DNA from: Bacteroidales bacterium
Lineage (GTDB): Bacteria; Bacteroidota; Bacteroidia; Bacteroidales; Muribaculaceae
Direction: 5' to 3'
Assembly (NCBI GenBank): GCA_003150235.1
Contig: QAMW01000029.1
Coordinates: 17,262-81,261 of the forward strand
Length of the DNA: 64,000 nucleotides
The notes below the pieces were generated by a model that ran no database searches, had not been told where the DNA came from, and worked only from the letters and a program-made list of their open reading frames with translations. This document shows positions 26,177-35,342 of this stretch, piece after piece. The translations under genes and the position numbers were made by a program. Positions within the stretch are counted from its first letter, which is position 1; every line of letters starts with the position of its first letter.

Positions 26177-27931
26177 ATGGTAATATCTAATATGATGATA
26201 AGGAATATATTGTCTTGCGTTATGCTGCCGTTGGCTTCCATGGTAATGGCACAGGTATCACCGGCAGGCACGGTGAAAGTGGAAATGTCGGGTGATACGT
26301 CGCTCGTGGTAAGCGGAGAGTCAGCCGGAGGGTGGCTTCCTGTGATGAAGATTTACTGCAATGAGATTACAGGAGTTACCGATGAGGGCTCTCATGATGT
26401 AGATTACACGATGATGACAGGTAAACGACTCGTCTGTCATAACGGTTATAGTAGCTGTAGCTACCGGCTTGCTTCGGGCGATACGCTTGTGATGAGAGTA
26501 TATAACGACGGAGTTGCATGGTCGGGCTGTCATGATTACCGTATTGATGTGCCTGACGCATCTCACTCGTGGCTGATGAAATGGACCGACAGTTACGAAG
26601 GCTTTTTCCTGCGTGACCGTGACGACCTGGCTGAAGGATTCAGGATTGGTTATCCATCGCTCTTTGAATATGGCGACCGGTCGCTTTTCATGCTTCTTTC
26701 CGAGTCGGGTATTGACAGGGAGTCGGCTGCGTCAAGCCTTTATACGGGAACTGTCCCGGGGGAATTTTATATACGTCCCGATGGCACGGAGTCGCCCGGA
26801 TGGCAGACGGCGATAATCGGGTCGCTTGCCGATGTGGTCGGCTCGACTCTTGTCAACGACAATTCATGTCCGTCGCGTATCTCCGACACGTCGTGGATCA
26901 GCCCGGGCGTAGCTTCATGGATATACTGGGCATATAATCACGGGTCAAACGACTATGACATAATCTGCCGCTATGTCGACATGGCGTATGAGATGAAATT
27001 GCCTTACGTGCTGATTGACGCCGAATGGGATGAGATGAAACGCGGGAAGACGGTGCTTGATGCTGTCGCCTATGCCCGGGAACGCGGCGTTAAACCGCTG
27101 ATATGGTATAATTCCTCCGTAGGATGGATTGACGGTGCTCCGGGACCGAAGTTCCGCCTCAATGACCCTGCCGATCGTGAAAAGGAATTTGAATGGTGCG
27201 AGGCAAATGGCATCGCGGGCGTGAAGATTGACTTTTTCTCCGGCGACACCAACCGTAATCTGCGGTATATGGTCGAGTTGCTTGAGTGTGCGGCTCGCCA
27301 TCACCTGCTTGTCAATTTCCACGGCGCGACCATACCGCGCGGATTGCAGCGCACCTATCCTAATCTTGTGAGCGTTGAAGGGGTATATGGCGCGGAGTGG
27401 TACAATAATGTGCCTACATTCACCGACAAGGCGGCTGCTCATAACGCCACGCTTCCGTTTACGCGCAATGTCATCGGCTCGATGGATTATACTCCATGCG
27501 CTTTCACCGATTCCCAACACCCTCATATCACTACCGATGCTCACGAACTTGCGTTAACGGTGTTGTATGAGTCGGGAATCCAGCATCTTGCCGACCGTCC
27601 CGAAAGTTTCCTGTCACAGCCTGCGGAAATAAGGGATTTCCTTACGGCACTCCCTGCCGCATGGGATGACACGATGTTGATTGACGGCTATCCGGGTGAC
27701 TATGTGGTGATGGCGCGCAGAAAAGGTGACCGGTGGTATATCGCAGGGATAAACGGTACAGACTCAGCGCGTGACATCACGCTTGACCTTTCGCGGATGC
27801 CCGGCATTCCATCAGTGAAATCCACGCTTATCGCCGACGGTGCCGATGGCTGGAAAATTGTCAAGACGGATAGCGTACCCGATAATATCGGTCTTCTTCC
27901 ACGCGGCGGATTTGTGCTGTTGCTGCAGTAG
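26177..27931 (+). CDS. Glycoside hydrolase family 97 (retaining, alpha-galactosidase-like)
   Basis: Exported GH97 enzyme of 584 residues from 26177; ATGs at 26192 and 26195 are equally possible and all give a signal peptide ending SMVMAQ. An N-terminal beta-sandwich is followed by a barrel with SWIYWAYNHGSNDYDIICRY, LPYVLIDAEWDEM, KPLIWYNSSVGW, GIAGVKIDFFSGDTNRN and HGATIPRGLQRTYPNLVSVE. The VKIDFF stretch places an Asp where the retaining GH97 branch (BtGH97b-type alpha-galactosidases) has its nucleophile, whereas inverting SusB-type alpha-glucosidases have Gly there; this assignment is from memory. The N-terminal domain is shorter than in SusB. It is 13 bp after GH115, so likely co-transcribed. 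Confidence 0.88.
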   Translation: MVISNMMIRNILSCVMLPLASMVMAQVSPAGTVKVEMSGDTSLVVSGESAGGWLPVMKIYCNEITGVTDEGSHDVDYTMMTGKRLVCHNGYSSCSYRLASGDTLVMRVYNDGVAWSGCHDYRIDVPDASHSWLMKWTDSYEGFFLRDRDDLAEGFRIGYPSLFEYGDRSLFMLLSESGIDRESAASSLYTGTVPGEFYIRPDGTESPGWQTAIIGSLADVVGSTLVNDNSCPSRISDTSWISPGVASWIYWAYNHGSNDYDIICRYVDMAYEMKLPYVLIDAEWDEMKRGKTVLDAVAYARERGVKPLIWYNSSVGWIDGAPGPKFRLNDPADREKEFEWCEANGIAGVKIDFFSGDTNRNLRYMVELLECAARHHLLVNFHGATIPRGLQRTYPNLVSVEGVYGAEWYNNVPTFTDKAAAHNATLPFTRNVIGSMDYTPCAFTDSQHPHITTDAHELALTVLYESGIQHLADRPESFLSQPAEIRDFLTALPAAWDDTMLIDGYPGDYVVMARRKGDRWYIAGINGTDSARDITLDLSRMPGIPSVKSTLIADGADGWKIVKTDSVPDNIGLLPRGGFVLLLQ

Positions 27932-27933
27932 CG

Positions 27934-28563
27934 CTATTTCACGTCACGTTTGAAATGGAGCTTTGCCTCGGGCGACTGTACCTCAAATGTCATCATATTG
28001 CCGTCGCGGCTTAACTCGATGTCGTCAATTACGGTGTAGCGTGCCAAATCCTCTGATACGACACCGGTCAGGTCACGTTTCCACGTGTCGATATATTGCA
28101 GGGCGAGAGAGTCAAGATGAGCTTGTGGCACTACTGTAGCTGCCGGGCGCGTGAATGATATGCGGTCGCGGTCTATGTCAACCTTCAGTTTTGACAGGTC
28201 GAGCGCAAGAAGCAGGTCGTCATCATCGTCAACATCGTAGCTCCATGTTCCGTCAACCGATGCTTTTGCCGCAATCTTGACCTCATAGGGCTGACCTTGT
28301 GAAAGAGAGTCGGCTTCAATCGTGCGTGTCACGTTGATGTCGCTTTGTAATGACACCGCACCACCGGTTTTCTGGAGATTGTCGATGAAGTCGATTGTCA
28401 CGCGGGAAGTTGCTGACGATGCGCCGGGAAGTTGCACGGTGATGTTTGACGGGTTTACCTCGGTCCATGCACCGATAAATTTTGCCTGTTTGCTGCAATA
28501 GGTCATAGTTACCGCCATTCCTGCGGCAAGCGCACTCAAAAGAACTGTAGATGATTTTGACAT
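27934..28563 (-). CDS. Exported protein of unknown function
   Basis: 209 residues from the start at 28563 (MSKSSTVLLSALAAGMAVTM), with one N-terminal hydrophobic segment and a Cys at 23 that could be a weak lipobox. The mature chain alternates strands: WTEVNPSNITVQLPG, TRTIEADSL, a highly acidic DVDDDDDLLLALDLSKLKVD, and a final ELSRDGNMMTFEVQSPEAKL. It is convergent with GH97 (2 bp between stops). I do not recognise a family; its size and composition resemble small Bacteroidales lipoproteins that ride with nutrient genes. Confidence 0.55.
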   Translation of the reverse strand: MSKSSTVLLSALAAGMAVTMTYCSKQAKFIGAWTEVNPSNITVQLPGASSATSRVTIDFIDNLQKTGGAVSLQSDINVTRTIEADSLSQGQPYEVKIAAKASVDGTWSYDVDDDDDLLLALDLSKLKVDIDRDRISFTRPAATVVPQAHLDSLALQYIDTWKRDLTGVVSEDLARYTVIDDIELSRDGNMMTFEVQSPEAKLHFKRDVK

Positions 28564-28671
28564 AGTCGTAAATGTTAATTTAATGTAAATAACAACTCTC
28601 CGCCGCCGTTGGTTCAACTCTTTTGCATAACAGTTAGCCGTCAATCATCATCGGGCTTTTACAAGAAAATG

Positions 28672-29388
28672 TCATCTGACAATCAGCTTTCCTACGGATA
28701 TATATATTGAGCCCGGAGTTGGCGATTCAATCTGTCTGCCGGATAGATCATAAATAACAGAATTATCGGTGACGTTTTCATTAGTCACTTGTATTGTCCC
28801 CGTTGTAGTGCCAAGAAAATCATTTTGGGTAAAAATAGTCTTTCCATTTAGCTGACATTCGACCATTCGCATATACACTCCGATCGGTTTGTCCACTAAG
28901 GACATCCACATATCTATGTTTGAGCCAACCCTTTCTACCCAGACTGCAATTTCATTACCGGCGTCTCCAATGAAAAGTCTCCGACATGTCACACCGTCGA
29001 CATCTATAGCATCCTCCCGGACTACCGACCAATCAATTACCGGGTCTCCTGTGTGCAAGTTTAAATCAAGTATCTCAATGAAATTCTTCTCTCCTTCTGA
29101 AAAAATATATAGTTTGCCTTCCTCCTCGTACGCTGCAATATAGGTGTCCCGATAATCACGGTTAACGAATGATTTATAGAGACGGCGGCAATAAATATTG
29201 TCTACAATCGTGTCGCCACACACTGTGACATTATAAACCGCCATGTCTTCTCCTGTGTCATGCGGGTCAATTATCTCCCATGTCCAGGACTTGCCATCTT
29301 CCAGTATCTGATGAACCGGATTCGTTGCACTACATACTATTGCGGAGACTCCTATCGCTGCCGACAAAATAAATGTGTTTGCTTTCAT
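28672..29388 (-). CDS. Secreted protein with short T9SS-like C-terminal end
   Basis: 238 residues with a signal peptide (FILSAAIGVSAIVCSA). The body is unfamiliar: DGKSWTWEIIDPHDTGEDM, CGDTIVDNIYCRRLYKSF, then GVTCRRLFIG. The last 35 residues (VIYDLSGRQIESPTPGSIYI then GKLIVR) match the pattern YDLxGRxI...GxYIxxGKxIxx that ends many secreted Prevotella/Bacteroidales proteins and resembles a reduced T9SS type A domain. The gene is more AT-rich than its left neighbour, with a 108-bp gap between them. Confidence 0.55.
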   Translation of the reverse strand: MKANTFILSAAIGVSAIVCSATNPVHQILEDGKSWTWEIIDPHDTGEDMAVYNVTVCGDTIVDNIYCRRLYKSFVNRDYRDTYIAAYEEEGKLYIFSEGEKNFIEILDLNLHTGDPVIDWSVVREDAIDVDGVTCRRLFIGDAGNEIAVWVERVGSNIDMWMSLVDKPIGVYMRMVECQLNGKTIFTQNDFLGTTTGTIQVTNENVTDNSVIYDLSGRQIESPTPGSIYISVGKLIVR

Positions 29389-29488
29389 GCTGTTTTGTGG
29401 TCTTATTGTTCATGTAAAATTCTAAATTCTACTCCTTGATGATTTTTAATCCCAATTCCTCTATAAAGTACAATTTCCACCTTTGTAA

Positions 29489-29938
29489 TCATAAATGAAT
29501 GGTTTTATTAAAGATGCTGTGTTTGCAAATATAATATTTATATTTTTTGACGGCAAAATAAATAGATATATATCCACAAGAATGGCGTTTCCTGTTTTGT
29601 TTTGATATGATTTGTGCGTGTGCGCATGGTGATGCATCGTTATGATCGGATAAGTTCGTGGCAGGGAATTGTAGTTCTTGATTGGAAATGCAATACGTTC
29701 CGAAATTGTGAAATGTTTTATTGTTGAGTGTCGGGAATTGTAAAATAGTGCGTTCTGACACCTCGGTTTTATGTAAAATAGTGCGTTCTGACACCTCGGT
29801 TTTATGTAAAATAGTGCGTTCTGATACCCCGGTTTTGTGTAAAATAGTGCGTTTTGATACCCCGATTTTATGTAAAATAGTGCGTTTTGATGCCTCAGTT
29901 TTGTGTAAAATAGTGCGTTTTGGATGCTCCAAATTCAT
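29489..29938 (-). CDS. Possible repeat-encoded protein (11-residue repeats)
   Basis: An open frame of 149 codons whose first 65 codons are six tandem 11-residue units (consensus ERTILHKTEVS), encoded by the 33-bp repeat at 29739-29936. The rest is low-complexity and AT-rich, ending YYICKHSIFNKTIHL. There is no signal peptide, no clear promoter and no known domain. Because 33 is divisible by three, the opposite strand is also open through the repeat (unit CKIVRSDTSVL), so openness alone is weak evidence of coding. I list it because the unit keeps its frame and many differences are silent or conservative on this strand. Confidence 0.2.
   Translation of the reverse strand: MNLEHPKRTILHKTEASKRTILHKIGVSKRTILHKTGVSERTILHKTEVSERTILHKTEVSERTILQFPTLNNKTFHNFGTYCISNQELQFPATNLSDHNDASPCAHAQIISKQNRKRHSCGYISIYFAVKKYKYYICKHSIFNKTIHL
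29739..29936. repeat. 33-bp tandem repeat, six units
   Basis: Six consecutive 33-bp units starting at 29739, 29772, 29805, 29838, 29871 and 29904. The shared core is TGTAAAATAGTGCGTT (16 bp), followed by a more variable half. Units 1 and 2 are nearly identical, and the last one diverges. It stops about 90 bp before the gltX promoter. A fragment AAAATAGTGCG also occurs at the extreme left end of the window (6-16). Confidence 0.9.
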
Positions 29939-30023
29939 ATTGGGCAGTCGTGCAAGGCACTGTATCCAAAAAGTTTTTGGCGGTAAAGTGGGGGATGTAG
30001 TCGGTTATGTCATATTTTATTAG

Positions 30024-30031
30024 TAACTTTG
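30024..30031 (+). promoter_or_regulatory. -7 promoter box for gltX
   Basis: TAACTTTG, exact TAnnTTTG match, 29 bp before the gltX ATG. Confidence 0.65.
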
Positions 30032-30059
30032 CGACACTTTTTAACAATTAGTCATTAAG

Positions 30060-31586
30060 ATGGATCGTAAAGTAAGAGTAAGGTTTGCCCCGTCGCCCAC
30101 GGGACCGCTTCATATAGGAGGAGTACGCACAGCGTTGTATAACTACCTTTTTGCCCGCAAGCATGGCGGCGACATGATACTTCGTATCGAGGATACTGAC
30201 TCTCACCGCTTTGTGCCGGGAGCCGAGGATTATATCAATGAGGCTCTCGCATGGCTTGGAATCGGTATCGACGAGGGTGTGCGCGAAGGCGGTGCTTACG
30301 GACCTTACAAACAGAGCGAACGTCGCGACATTTATCGCGAACACGTGAAGATGCTTCTTGACGCCGGCAAGGCATATATAGCCTTCGATACTCCTGCCGA
30401 GCTTGAGGCAAAACGCGCGGAAGTACCCAACTTCCAGTATGACGCCTCGACCCGCGACTCGATGCGCAACTCGCTTTCGCTTCCTGCCGATGAGGTAAAG
30501 CGCCTTATCGATGGGGGTACACAGTATGTGGTGCGTTTCAAGATTGAGCCGGGTATCGACGTTGTGGTCAATGACCTACTTCGCGGCGAGGTAAAGATAA
30601 ACTCTTCCGTGCTTGATGACAAGGTACTCTACAAGAGTGCCGATGACCTGCCCACCTATCATCTTGCCAATATAGTCGATGATCACCTGATGGAGGTATC
30701 CCATGTGATACGCGGTGAGGAATGGCTTCCGTCGGCTCCGCTCCATGTGCTCCTTTACGAGGCATTCGGCTGGAGCGACACCGCACCTTCATTTGTGCAT
30801 CTGCCGTTACTTCTCAAGCCCGACGGAAAAGGCAAGCTGAGCAAGCGCGACGGCGACCGTCTCGGATTCCCCGTGTTCCCGCTTGAATGGCATCCCGAGG
30901 GCGGCGAAGTGTCATCGGGCTATCGTGAGTCGGGTTATCTTCCCGAAGCAGTGGTGAATTTCCTCGCGCTCTTAGGCTGGAATCCGGGTGACGACAGCGA
31001 GATTATGGCGATGGATGAGCTGATTGAGAAGTTTGACTTCGGTCACTGCTCGAAGTCGGGCGCCAAGTTTGATTACGAGAAGGGTCGCTGGTTTAACCAC
31101 GAATATCTTCAGAAATTGCCTGATGAGCGTCTTGCTGGCTTATTCAAGCCCGTTTTGGCGGCAAACGGTGTGAATCCCGATGATTTCTCTGACGATTACA
31201 TCGCCCGCGCAGTAGGCATGGTGAAAGGCAGAATCTATTTTGTAAAAGATCTCTGGGATCAGGCGAAATTCTTCTTCAAGGCTCCGGAAACATATAATCC
31301 CAAGGATGTCAAGAAGCGCTGGAACGAGGATACCCCCCGAATAATGGGTGAACTTGTTGAAGTGCTCCGCGGTATCGATGATTTCAGCAGCAAGGCGGCT
31401 GAGCCGGTTGTGCTCGACTGGATTGCCTCGAAGGGCTATCATCTCGGAAATGTGATGAATGCGTTCCGCCTGACAGTCGTAGGAGAGTGTAAGGGTCCCC
31501 ACATGTTTGACATCACCGAGCTGCTGGGCAAGGATGAGACGATAAACCGCATCAACAAAGGGGTGGAATCAATAACGCTTCAATAA
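30060..31586 (+). CDS. gltX: Glutamyl-tRNA synthetase
   Basis: Charges tRNA-Glu; 508 residues, cytosolic class I synthetase. The signature motifs are RFAPSPTGPLHIGGVRTALY (HIGH region at residues 17-20) and KLSKRDGDRLGFPVFP (KMSKS equivalent). The anticodon-binding helical domain forms the C-terminal third (WIASKGYHLGNVMNAFRLTV). It is the discriminating or non-discriminating bacterial type; which one cannot be told here. It starts a rightward operon with waaA (33-bp gap) and murF-alr. Confidence 0.97.
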   Translation: MDRKVRVRFAPSPTGPLHIGGVRTALYNYLFARKHGGDMILRIEDTDSHRFVPGAEDYINEALAWLGIGIDEGVREGGAYGPYKQSERRDIYREHVKMLLDAGKAYIAFDTPAELEAKRAEVPNFQYDASTRDSMRNSLSLPADEVKRLIDGGTQYVVRFKIEPGIDVVVNDLLRGEVKINSSVLDDKVLYKSADDLPTYHLANIVDDHLMEVSHVIRGEEWLPSAPLHVLLYEAFGWSDTAPSFVHLPLLLKPDGKGKLSKRDGDRLGFPVFPLEWHPEGGEVSSGYRESGYLPEAVVNFLALLGWNPGDDSEIMAMDELIEKFDFGHCSKSGAKFDYEKGRWFNHEYLQKLPDERLAGLFKPVLAANGVNPDDFSDDYIARAVGMVKGRIYFVKDLWDQAKFFFKAPETYNPKDVKKRWNEDTPRIMGELVEVLRGIDDFSSKAAEPVVLDWIASKGYHLGNVMNAFRLTVVGECKGPHMFDITELLGKDETINRINKGVESITLQ

Positions 31587-31619
31587 TCCTGACATCTCCC
31601 TACACGACATAACCCCGGC

Positions 31620-32870
31620 ATGAATCCGCTATATAACTTTGCCATACGTGCATTTGGCACAGGAATAAAAATTGCCGCTTCCCGCGACGAAAAAGTAAAG
31701 AAACTCCGTGACGGACAGCATGACGCGCTTGACTATCTGCGCGGCGCGCTGAAACTGGGTAAACGATATATATGGTTTCATGCCGCTTCGGCAGGCGAGT
31801 TTGAGCAGGGGCGTCCGATGATTGAAATGATAAAGCGCAATCATCCCGACAGCCTCATATTGCTTACTTTTTTCTCGCCGTCGGGCTATGAGACAAAGAA
31901 AAATTTCCCGCTTGTCGATGCAGTGTGCTATCTGCCGCTTGATACTCCTCGCCGGGTAAAACAGTTTATGGACCTGGTCAACCCCTCTATTGCCATATTT
32001 ATAAAATATGAGTTTTGGGGCAACTATCTTCAGGAACTTAAACGCAGGGGCATACCGACATACATCATATCGGCGATATTCCGCCCGACGCAGATATTTT
32101 TTAGACCGTGGGGTGGCATGATGCGTTCCATATTGAAATGCTACACACGTCTATATGTGCAGGATGAGCGTTCAAAGTCGCTCCTTGCAGGTATTGGTAT
32201 TGACAATGTGACCGTGGCGGGTGATACGCGCTTTGACCGCGTGACCGACATCATGAGAGGATGTAAGGACATCCCGGAGATTAGGGCTATGAAGGAGCGC
32301 GGAGGTGTGTTCATGGTCGCCGGAAGCACATGGGAGCCTGACGAGGCGAATTTACTGCCATATTTCAATGCCCATCCCGAACTCAAGCTTATCATAGCCC
32401 CGCATGAGGTGAAGCCTGAGCGTATAGCTGCAATCGAGGCAGCCGTGACGCGCAAGGTATATCGTCTATCCACTCTTACGATGGAGCAGGCAGCCGATGC
32501 CGATTGCGTGATTGTCGACTGCTACGGAAAACTCTCAAGTATCTATACTTACGGCGACATAGGATATATAGGAGGCGGTTTCGGAGTGGGCATACACAAT
32601 ATCAACGAGGCGGCTGTCTACGGGATGCCGGTGATTTTCGGCCCCAATTATAAGAAATTCAAGGAAGCGATAGAGATGATTGCTGCCGGAGGTGCGTTTA
32701 CCTACCGCAGTAAGGAAGAATTCGACTCGATTATGGACCGCATGCTTTCCGACCGCGCTTTTCTTGCCGTGGCTGGTAAAAATGCCGCTGACTACGTAAA
32801 ACACAATCTGGGTGCTACAGCATGTATATATGCCGACATTGACAGTGTCATCACCCGCAACAAGGATTAA
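31620..32870 (+). CDS. waaA: 3-deoxy-D-manno-octulosonic acid (Kdo) transferase
   Basis: Adds Kdo to lipid IVA at the inner membrane; GT30, 416 residues. An N-terminal hydrophobic/basic start (MNPLYNFAIRAFGTGIKIAA) anchors it. The family blocks are WFHAASAGEFEQGRPMIEMI (catalytic Glu), LTFFSPSGYE, FIKYEFWGNYLQEL, VAGSTWEPDEANLL and IGGGFGVGIHNINEAAVYG, then VIFGPNYKKFKEA. It sits between gltX and the murF-alr gene, 1 bp before the latter, which suggests a joint envelope-biogenesis transcript. Confidence 0.95.
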   Translation: MNPLYNFAIRAFGTGIKIAASRDEKVKKLRDGQHDALDYLRGALKLGKRYIWFHAASAGEFEQGRPMIEMIKRNHPDSLILLTFFSPSGYETKKNFPLVDAVCYLPLDTPRRVKQFMDLVNPSIAIFIKYEFWGNYLQELKRRGIPTYIISAIFRPTQIFFRPWGGMMRSILKCYTRLYVQDERSKSLLAGIGIDNVTVAGDTRFDRVTDIMRGCKDIPEIRAMKERGGVFMVAGSTWEPDEANLLPYFNAHPELKLIIAPHEVKPERIAAIEAAVTRKVYRLSTLTMEQAADADCVIVDCYGKLSSIYTYGDIGYIGGGFGVGIHNINEAAVYGMPVIFGPNYKKFKEAIEMIAAGGAFTYRSKEEFDSIMDRMLSDRAFLAVAGKNAADYVKHNLGATACIYADIDSVITRNKD

Positions 32871-32871
32871 T

Positions 32872-35340
32872 ATGAAATACAATATTTCCGGAATCGCGAG
32901 GCTCCTGAATCTGCGGGAGCCGGATTACCCGAATCATGACATATCAGTATTGCTTACCGACTCCCGGTCACTTACCTATCCCGGCGAGTCGCTGTTTTTT
33001 GCCCTTCGCACTCCCAACAATGACGGACACCGCTATATAGCCGGGCTCGTAGGGAAAGGGGTGAAAAATTTCGTGGTGGAGGAAATTCCCGCCGATGTCG
33101 CCGGGGTAGAGGATGTCAATTTCCTCGTAGTGCCCGATGTGAAGGAGGCGTTGCACACGATAGCGCGTCACCACCGTCATCGCTACGATATCCCTGTTAT
33201 CGGCATCACCGGCAGCCGGGGAAAGACCACTCTGAAGGAATGGCTCTATCAGCTGTTGCAGCGCGACCTGAGGATTGTAAGGAGTCCGCGCAGTTACAAC
33301 AGTCAGATAGGTGTGCCGCTGTCGGTATGGGAAATCAACGATGACAGCGAGCTGGGCATATTTGAGGCGGGCATATCTCAGCCGGGGGAGATGGATGCGC
33401 TCCGTGAGATTGTCGACCCCACAATAGGCATTCTTACCAATGTCGGTGCCGAACATGCAGGCGGCTTTAGTTCGCGCCGCGAAAAGTGTGATGAGAAAAT
33501 CAGGCTGTTTACCGGCTGCGATACACTTGTGTATTGTACCGATGATACTGATGTCAATGCTGCGCTGGAAAGTGCAGGATTGAAGGCGCGCCTTGTCGGG
33601 TGGTCGCTTAACGATGCCGATGCGCCTGTACAGGTTTCGGTGGAGAAAGGCGATGACTCGTCACGCATCGTATGCCGTTATGACGGAGCGGTAAGCGAGT
33701 CGGTGATACCGTTTACTGACGCGGCATCGGTTGAAAATGCCATCGCGGCACAAATCATGTTGATGCTGCTTGACGTGCCTGCCGCAGAAATAGCCTCGCG
33801 CATGGCTGCGCTCACGCCGGTCAACACGCGTCTAAACGTGATTGAGGGTGTCAACGACTGTATGCTGATTTTCGACACCTATACAAGTGATTACCATTCG
33901 CTTGCCCCGGCTCTCGACTTCATGCAGCGCCGTGCTACGGCTGACCGTACATCCATGCTGATTCTCAGTGATGTGATGCACGAGACCATGACTCCCGATG
34001 CTCTATACGCCAATATCGCTCACCTTATATGCTGCAAGGGGATAAACCGTCTTATCGGAATAGGAGAGGAAATCTCGGCACATGCCTGTGTATTCGGAGA
34101 TGATGCACGTTTTTACAAGTCGACCGACGAATTTCTTTCTGATGTTACCCCCGATGATTTCCATAACGAACTGATATTGATAAAAGGAGCAGGAAAATTC
34201 GGGTTCAACCGTCTGAACGACCTGCTTGAGGCACGGCAACATGAGACTGTGCTTGAGGTCAACCTCGATGCGGTAGTGCATAATTTCAATAATTTCCGGT
34301 CACGCATCAAGCCCACGACCGGTATTGTCGCGATGGTCAAGGCTTCGGGTTATGGCGCCGGGTCATACGAGCTTGCAAAGACACTTCAGTCGCAGGGTGC
34401 CGCTTATCTTGCCGTCGCTGTTGCCGATGAGGCTATGGACCTGCGCAAGGCGGGTATCACGATGCCTATCATGGTGCTTAATCCCAAGGTGGTCAACTAT
34501 GCGACTATGTTCACCCATAGTCTTGAGCCGGAAATCTACTCGTTTGATATCCTTGAAGAAATTATACGGGAGGGCGCGCGGCATGGCGTTAAAAACTATC
34601 CGGTCCATATAAAACTTGACACCGGTATGCACCGTCTCGGATTCCTGGAAAAAGATATGCCGAGGCTTGTGGAGATGCTGCAGGCTCAGGATGTGATATC
34701 GCCGCGTTCGGTATTCAGCCATCTTGCGGCTGCCGATGCTCCGGAGATGGATGACTATTCGCGTGAACAGTTTGCGATATTTGCCCGTTGCTGCGACGTG
34801 TTGCAGGCGGGATTCAGCCATCACATATTGCGCCACATCCTTAACTCGACAGGTATAACGCGTTTCCCGGAATATCAGTATGACATGGTGCGTCTCGGCA
34901 TCTGCCTTTACGGTATCCCGACGCTTCCCGACCGGTCACAAGGCGACCTGCAGCCTGTCAGTTCGCTCAGCACGGTGATTATCGCCATCAAGGAGTGGGA
35001 AGCGGGCACGACTATCGGTTATAACCGCCGCGGTGTGCTTCACCGCCGGTCGCGCATCGCCACCATACCTATCGGCTATGCCGACGGACTTAACCGCCAT
35101 CTCGGCAACGGACATTCGACTGTGCTTGTCAACGGTCACCGCTGCCCGACAGTAGGAAATATCTGCATGGATATCTGCATGATTGATGTAACTGACGTAG
35201 ACTGCGAGGTAGGCGATACGGTGGAAATATTCGGCAGAAATATATCTGTGATGGAAATCGCCGACACTCTCGGCACGATTCCTTACGAAGTGTTGACCTC
35301 GGTATCGTCGCGTGTAAAGCGTGTATATTATCGCGAGTGA
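32872..35340 (+). CDS. murF-alr: Bifunctional MurF ligase / alanine racemase
   Basis: 822 residues from the ATG at 32872, 1 bp after waaA. The N-terminal half is MurF (adds D-Ala-D-Ala to UDP-MurNAc-tripeptide): GITGSRGKTTLKEWLYQLL is the ATP loop near residue 110, followed by RSPRSYNSQIGVPLSVWE and GILTNVGAEHAGGFSSRREK. The C-terminal half (from about residue 460) is alanine racemase: LEVNLDAVVHNFNNFR, then MVKASGYGAGSYELAKTLQ with the PLP Lys, HIKLDTGMHRLGF, and GYNRRGVLHRRSRIATIPIG with the second catalytic Tyr, and GNICMDICMIDVTD. The racemase makes D-Ala, which feeds D-Ala-D-Ala synthesis and then the ligase half. This fusion is known in Bacteroidota. In the MurF part the usual DAYNANP reads DTYTSDYHS, which I believe is normal for the fused family. 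Confidence 0.93.
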   Translation: MKYNISGIARLLNLREPDYPNHDISVLLTDSRSLTYPGESLFFALRTPNNDGHRYIAGLVGKGVKNFVVEEIPADVAGVEDVNFLVVPDVKEALHTIARHHRHRYDIPVIGITGSRGKTTLKEWLYQLLQRDLRIVRSPRSYNSQIGVPLSVWEINDDSELGIFEAGISQPGEMDALREIVDPTIGILTNVGAEHAGGFSSRREKCDEKIRLFTGCDTLVYCTDDTDVNAALESAGLKARLVGWSLNDADAPVQVSVEKGDDSSRIVCRYDGAVSESVIPFTDAASVENAIAAQIMLMLLDVPAAEIASRMAALTPVNTRLNVIEGVNDCMLIFDTYTSDYHSLAPALDFMQRRATADRTSMLILSDVMHETMTPDALYANIAHLICCKGINRLIGIGEEISAHACVFGDDARFYKSTDEFLSDVTPDDFHNELILIKGAGKFGFNRLNDLLEARQHETVLEVNLDAVVHNFNNFRSRIKPTTGIVAMVKASGYGAGSYELAKTLQSQGAAYLAVAVADEAMDLRKAGITMPIMVLNPKVVNYATMFTHSLEPEIYSFDILEEIIREGARHGVKNYPVHIKLDTGMHRLGFLEKDMPRLVEMLQAQDVISPRSVFSHLAAADAPEMDDYSREQFAIFARCCDVLQAGFSHHILRHILNSTGITRFPEYQYDMVRLGICLYGIPTLPDRSQGDLQPVSSLSTVIIAIKEWEAGTTIGYNRRGVLHRRSRIATIPIGYADGLNRHLGNGHSTVLVNGHRCPTVGNICMDICMIDVTDVDCEVGDTVEIFGRNISVMEIADTLGTIPYEVLTSVSSRVKRVYYRE

Positions 35341-35342
35341 GA

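Noticed and set aside
29739..29936. Possible CRISPR array
   Set aside because: Units are contiguous and directly repeated with no unique spacers, and no cas genes are near.
29721..30023. 100-codon rightward frame across the 33-bp repeats
   Set aside because: Its openness follows from the repeat length being a multiple of three; it runs into the gltX promoter and has no domain.
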